A DNA stretch of 64,000 bases from Pseudomonas grandcourensis (GTDB lineage Bacteria; Pseudomonadota; Gammaproteobacteria; Pseudomonadales; Pseudomonadaceae): contig NZ_CP150919.1 in the NCBI RefSeq assembly GCF_039909015.1, positions 968,501 to 1,032,500 of the forward strand. The letters run 5' to 3'. The notes below the pieces were generated by a model. The model was not told where the DNA came from. It did no database searches and worked only from the letters and a program-made list of their open reading frames with translations. Numbering within the stretch: position 1 is the stretch's first letter; every line of letters begins with the position of its first letter. A program made the position numbers and the translations under genes. Positions 61,412 to 64,000 of this stretch are shown here, one piece after another.

Positions 61412-62323
61412 ATGAATGAGTCTGTGCGCTTCGAAGATAAAGTCGTGATCATCACCGGAGCCGGTGGCGGCCTGGGACGGGCGCATGCACTGTTGTTCGC
61501 CAAACAGGGCGCCAGGGTGCTGGTTAACGATCTTGGCGGCTCGGCCCAAGGCGAAGGCGCCAATGCCTCGGCCGCCGCCCGTGTGGTCGCGGAGATTCGC
61601 GAGGCCGGCGGCATCGCCGAGGCCAACCACGACTCGGTCACCGACGGTGACAAACTGGTCCAGCACGCCCTGGACGTCTTCGGTCGCGTCGACGTGGTGG
61701 TCAACAACGCCGGGATCCTGCGTGACAAGACCTTCCACAAAATGGATGACGCCGACTGGGACCTGGTTTACCGCGTCCACGTCGAAGGTGCCTACAAAGT
61801 CACCCGCGCCGCCTGGCCGCACATGCGCGAGCAGAACTACGGGCGGGTGATTTTCACCGCGTCGACCTCGGGCATCTATGGCAACTTCGGCCAGTCCAAC
61901 TACGGCATGGCCAAGCTCGGTCTCTACGGCCTGACCCGCACCCTGGCCATCGAAGGCCGCAAGAACAACATCCTGGTCAACGCCATCGCCCCCACCGGCG
62001 GCACCCGCATGACCGAAGGCCTGATCCCGCCGCAAGTCTTCGAACAGCTCAAGCCGGAACTGGTCAGCCCGCTGGTGGTGTACCTGGCCAGCGAGAACTG
62101 CCAGGAAACCTCCGGTCTGTTCGAAGTCGGTGGCGGCTGGATGGGCAAGGTCCGCTGGGAGCGCAGCCTCGGCATCGGCTTCGATCCACGGGCCGGTTTC
62201 TCCCCGGAAGACGTGGCCGCACACTGGCAGCAGATTTGCGACTTCGAGGGCGCGGCGCATCCGAAGGACAACATCGAAGCGCTGAAGGAAATGATGGGAA
62301 ACCTGCAGAAATATTCGCTCTGA
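61412..62323 (+). CDS. SDR family oxidoreductase (MFE-2 hydroxyacyl-CoA dehydrogenase-like)
   Basis: A 303-residue SDR starting MNESVRFEDKVVIITGAGGG, with a GGAG site upstream. Cofactor motif TGAGGGLG, Asp40 at the end of the second strand (suggesting NAD), NNAG, and catalytic Ser151, Tyr164, Lys168 (SNYGMAK). The length and the C-terminal FEVGGGWMGKVRWERS stretch match the dehydrogenase part of peroxisomal multifunctional enzyme 2, which oxidises 3-hydroxyacyl-CoA. The hydratase part is absent. Confidence 0.88.
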   Translation: MNESVRFEDKVVIITGAGGGLGRAHALLFAKQGARVLVNDLGGSAQGEGANASAAARVVAEIREAGGIAEANHDSVTDGDKLVQHALDVFGRVDVVVNNAGILRDKTFHKMDDADWDLVYRVHVEGAYKVTRAAWPHMREQNYGRVIFTASTSGIYGNFGQSNYGMAKLGLYGLTRTLAIEGRKNNILVNAIAPTGGTRMTEGLIPPQVFEQLKPELVSPLVVYLASENCQETSGLFEVGGGWMGKVRWERSLGIGFDPRAGFSPEDVAAHWQQICDFEGAAHPKDNIEALKEMMGNLQKYSL

Positions 62324-62328
62324 TAGCG

Positions 62329-62358
62329 CCGGCAAGGTCACATTGCTGACCTTGCCGG
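62329..62358. terminator. Bidirectional terminator between the SDR and the amidase gene
   Basis: CCGGCAAGGTCA and TGACCTTGCCGG form a perfect 12-bp stem in the gap between convergent genes; the tail is TTGTTG. Confidence 0.75.
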
Positions 62359-62395
62359 TTGTTGCATTGTCGGCTGCAAAGCCGTTTGCCGACGA

Positions 62396-63166
62396 TCAGC
62401 CTGGAAAGTATTTGACTACCAGCGCCTTCAGGTTGGCGGCTGTTTGCGTGTCCATTTTTCCATCGAGGTTTTCCGGACGAAAATGCATCTGGAATGCCCG
62501 CACCAACTGTTGAAAACCGCCGTCCGTTGACGCGCCCGAAACATCGTATCCATAGGATTTGAACAGCCCCAGCAATTCGCTTCGGGCTGGAACCCCTGCT
62601 GTGTTGTATTGGCGCAGATACTCGTCCCGAGTGCTTTCATCGAACCAGGCACCGACACCTTTCAAGTAAAGCTCTCGCCAGGGAAACATCGGTCCCGGGT
62701 CACTTTTGCGGCCGATCGAAACATCGGAGTGGCCCAACACCTGGGTCGGCGTGATATCCGGGTAGCGCATGAGGATATTCAGCGCCAGTTGCTCAATCGC
62801 AGCAATCTGCTCGGGGTGATACGGCGGGAAGGTGAAGTCACCTTTGTTGTCGGTCGCCAGGTTGACGACTTCAATGCCGATGGACGTGTCGTTCAGATTG
62901 CCGCGGCTGCCCCACTGACTGACACCCGCGTGCCATGCGCGATGGGTTTCATCCACCAGGTTGAACACTTCCTGCCCGGTATGGCCGGCTTTGAGGTAGC
63001 TGGGGTCGGTGATGTCCGGAACCAGATAGTGCGCGCTGACATTCGGGCCGGTCAGGGCACTGACAGAGCTCGCAAAGTCAGCGGCCGTGTAGTGAAGAAT
63101 CAGAAAGCGTATTCGACTGTTGAAGCTTCGGGTTGAGCGATAATGGTTGTATTTGATGGGTTTCAT
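62396..63166 (-). CDS. N-acetylmuramoyl-L-alanine amidase, AmpDh3-like
   Basis: A 256-residue amidase of the AmpD family. Zinc ligands His25 (LHYTA), His146 (LGHSD) and Asp156 (KSDPGP) are present. The C-terminal 80 residues form a peptidoglycan-binding-like domain (about 180-256) with the FQMHFRPENLDGKMD stretch. It matches P. aeruginosa AmpDh3 in length and order. No signal peptide is visible; AmpDh3 is reported as a type VI secretion substrate, which would fit. The start at 63166 has only a weak GCGAGTG site. Confidence 0.9.
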   Translation of the reverse strand: MKPIKYNHYRSTRSFNSRIRFLILHYTAADFASSVSALTGPNVSAHYLVPDITDPSYLKAGHTGQEVFNLVDETHRAWHAGVSQWGSRGNLNDTSIGIEVVNLATDNKGDFTFPPYHPEQIAAIEQLALNILMRYPDITPTQVLGHSDVSIGRKSDPGPMFPWRELYLKGVGAWFDESTRDEYLRQYNTAGVPARSELLGLFKSYGYDVSGASTDGGFQQLVRAFQMHFRPENLDGKMDTQTAANLKALVVKYFPG

Positions 63167-63746
63167 GGTTGCACTCGCAATAAGTAAGTTTGAAGTCGGA
63201 CGAAGGTAAAAGTCGTTCGCCGACGTGCTGTTCAACTTAAAGACTCGAATGCTTTTGGTGTTTACCTATGCTTGTAGGTACTTTCTGAAAGAAATGTAGG
63301 CATGCGAAGGTCAGCCTTTATGGTCAGGGGTTGCCGACTGACAGCCGTTACTCATCGAAAACCATCGCCCATAAAAAAGGCCGCTGCAAACGCAGCGGCC
63401 AAAGTAAGACGTTGGATCAGGAGCTACAAATCAACGTCAGTGAACACGGGGTGATAAACCGAATCCTCAATTCATCTGAAATCTTTCAGTCACGGCGCAG
63501 GCCGGTACATCGTGCCTTGCGGCGGTTTACCGTGGCAGTCAGGTAAGAATAAGCCCTTGGTGTCGTAGGAAAAATACCAATTACGGACATGCACTGTTGC
63601 AGCCCCGGCAACAGTCAGGATTCGGCTGCTCGTCGTCTGTGCCAGTCATCCTTTAGAGGTACACCACGAATACCTCCTTGGTGCGCTTATCGACCCCGAT
63701 GCCCGGCAGTAGGGTGAGGCCTTCTGTCACTCACCGGGGAAGACGC
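63167..63746. other. Long intergenic region between the amidase and DUF1302 genes
   Basis: These 580 bases contain no convincing protein-coding gene. They must hold the promoters of the two divergent genes. A clear intrinsic terminator for the minus strand lies at 63373-63400. Imperfect hairpins occur at about 63595-63613 (TGTTGC/GCAACA) and 63714-63735 (GTGAG/CTCAC) before the DUF1302 gene. Confidence 0.6.
63373..63400 (-). terminator. Orphan minus-strand intrinsic terminator
   Basis: On the minus strand it reads GGCCGCTGC-GTTT-GCAGCGGCC followed by TTTTTT. No minus-strand gene lies upstream of it in this gap, so it probably ends a small RNA starting between 63400 and 63700. Confidence 0.8.
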
Positions 63747-64000
63747 ATGACAAAAACAACAATGCGCGCCATCTTCACACCGCAGGCACTGGCGGCTGCG
63801 GTCGCCTTGGGTTGCTGTGCCCAGGCGCAGGCCATTTCGTTCAACATCGGGGAAATCGAGGGGACGTTCGACTCCTCGCTGTCGGTCGGCGCGAGCTGGG
63901 GCATGCGTGATGCGGATAGCGCGCTGGTGGGCACCGTCAACGGTGGTTCCGGCCAGTCTTCGACCGGTGACGACGGGCGATTGAACTTCAAGAAGGGTGA
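63747..64000 (+). CDS. DUF1302 family outer-membrane protein, N-terminal part
   Basis: The first 84 codons of a gene that runs off the right edge. A signal peptide ends near CAQAQA (about residue 29), followed by ISFNIGEIEGTFDSSLSVGA, the characteristic start of DUF1302 proteins. These are probable outer-membrane beta-barrels encoded with a DUF1329 lipoprotein-like partner and linked to hydrophobic-substrate uptake. A GGGGAAG binding site precedes the ATG. Confidence 0.85.
   Translation, partial: MTKTTMRAIFTPQALAAAVALGCCAQAQAISFNIGEIEGTFDSSLSVGASWGMRDADSALVGTVNGGSGQSSTGDDGRLNFKKG

Noticed and set aside
63331..63546. 71-codon plus-strand open frame in the last intergenic region
   Set aside because: It spans the minus-strand terminator stem, lacks a good binding site and has no recognisable protein features.

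Overview
This window is chromosomal DNA of a Pseudomonas, most likely of the P. fluorescens group. The evidence is GC-rich coding with typical pseudomonad codon use, a gene order that matches the P. aeruginosa PAO1 block from gatB/mreB to cysNC almost gene for gene (compared from memory), and many short REP-type palindromes between genes. No rRNA, tRNA, CRISPR array, insertion sequence or prophage gene was recognised. Gene density is about one per kilobase.

Layout. 1-1.6 kb: the start of a carboxymuconolactone decarboxylase-family gene, a Ca/Na antiporter and a small RlpA-type lipoprotein. 1.7-5 kb: gatCAB (minus strand). 5.2-14 kb: mreBCD, maf, rng and yhdP (cell shape, RNA processing, envelope lipid transport). 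14-18.4 kb: a nitrilase-family amidase, tldD, darP and pmbA. 18.6-22 kb: an iron-sparing operon fagA-fumC-sodA behind a Fur-box-like sequence, then a ZIP metal transporter. 22-29.1 kb (minus): kdsD-kdsC-lptC-lptA-lptB-rpoN-hpf-ptsN-rapZ-ptsO, joining LPS synthesis and export with sigma-54 and the nitrogen PTS. 29.4-32.4 kb: mlaFEDCB. 32.5-37.4 kb: ibaG, murA, hisG, hisD, hisC. 37.4-42.5 kb: algW (minus), a Nif3-like gene and cysD-cysNC.

From the REP pair at about 42.5 kb the order no longer follows the PAO1 cysNC neighbourhood. 42.6-53.2 kb: an acyltransferase, pta (without ackA), a DUF3565 protein, slyD, glutathione peroxidase, an old-yellow-enzyme oxidoreductase, a GT4 glycosyltransferase, cysZ, trxB and a class III aminotransferase. 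53.4-59.3 kb: HopJ-family and DUF1244 proteins, the tetrahydromonapterin operon folM-folE-folX, a monooxygenase-domain membrane protein, a MerR regulator of the LitR/CarH type, a PilZ-like protein, a short LOV blue-light receptor and a flavodoxin. 59.5-64 kb: a class II aldolase and an alpha/beta hydrolase, an SDR, an AmpDh3-like amidase, an intergenic stretch with an orphan terminator, and the start of a DUF1302 gene.

The most interesting part is 54-59 kb. A LitR-like MerR regulator that appears to lack the cobalamin-ligand histidine sits beside a short LOV protein, as in the PplR/PpSB-LOV light-response pairs described in P. putida, where folE is light-inducible. Here a degenerate PilZ protein lies between the two, and the folM-folE-folX operon lies just downstream of the minus-strand genes. 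Other points worth checking are a probable ATT start codon for mreC, loss of orfX from the Fur-regulated sodA operon, a terminator-like hairpin between hisG and hisD, and an orphan minus-strand terminator near 63.4 kb that suggests a small RNA.
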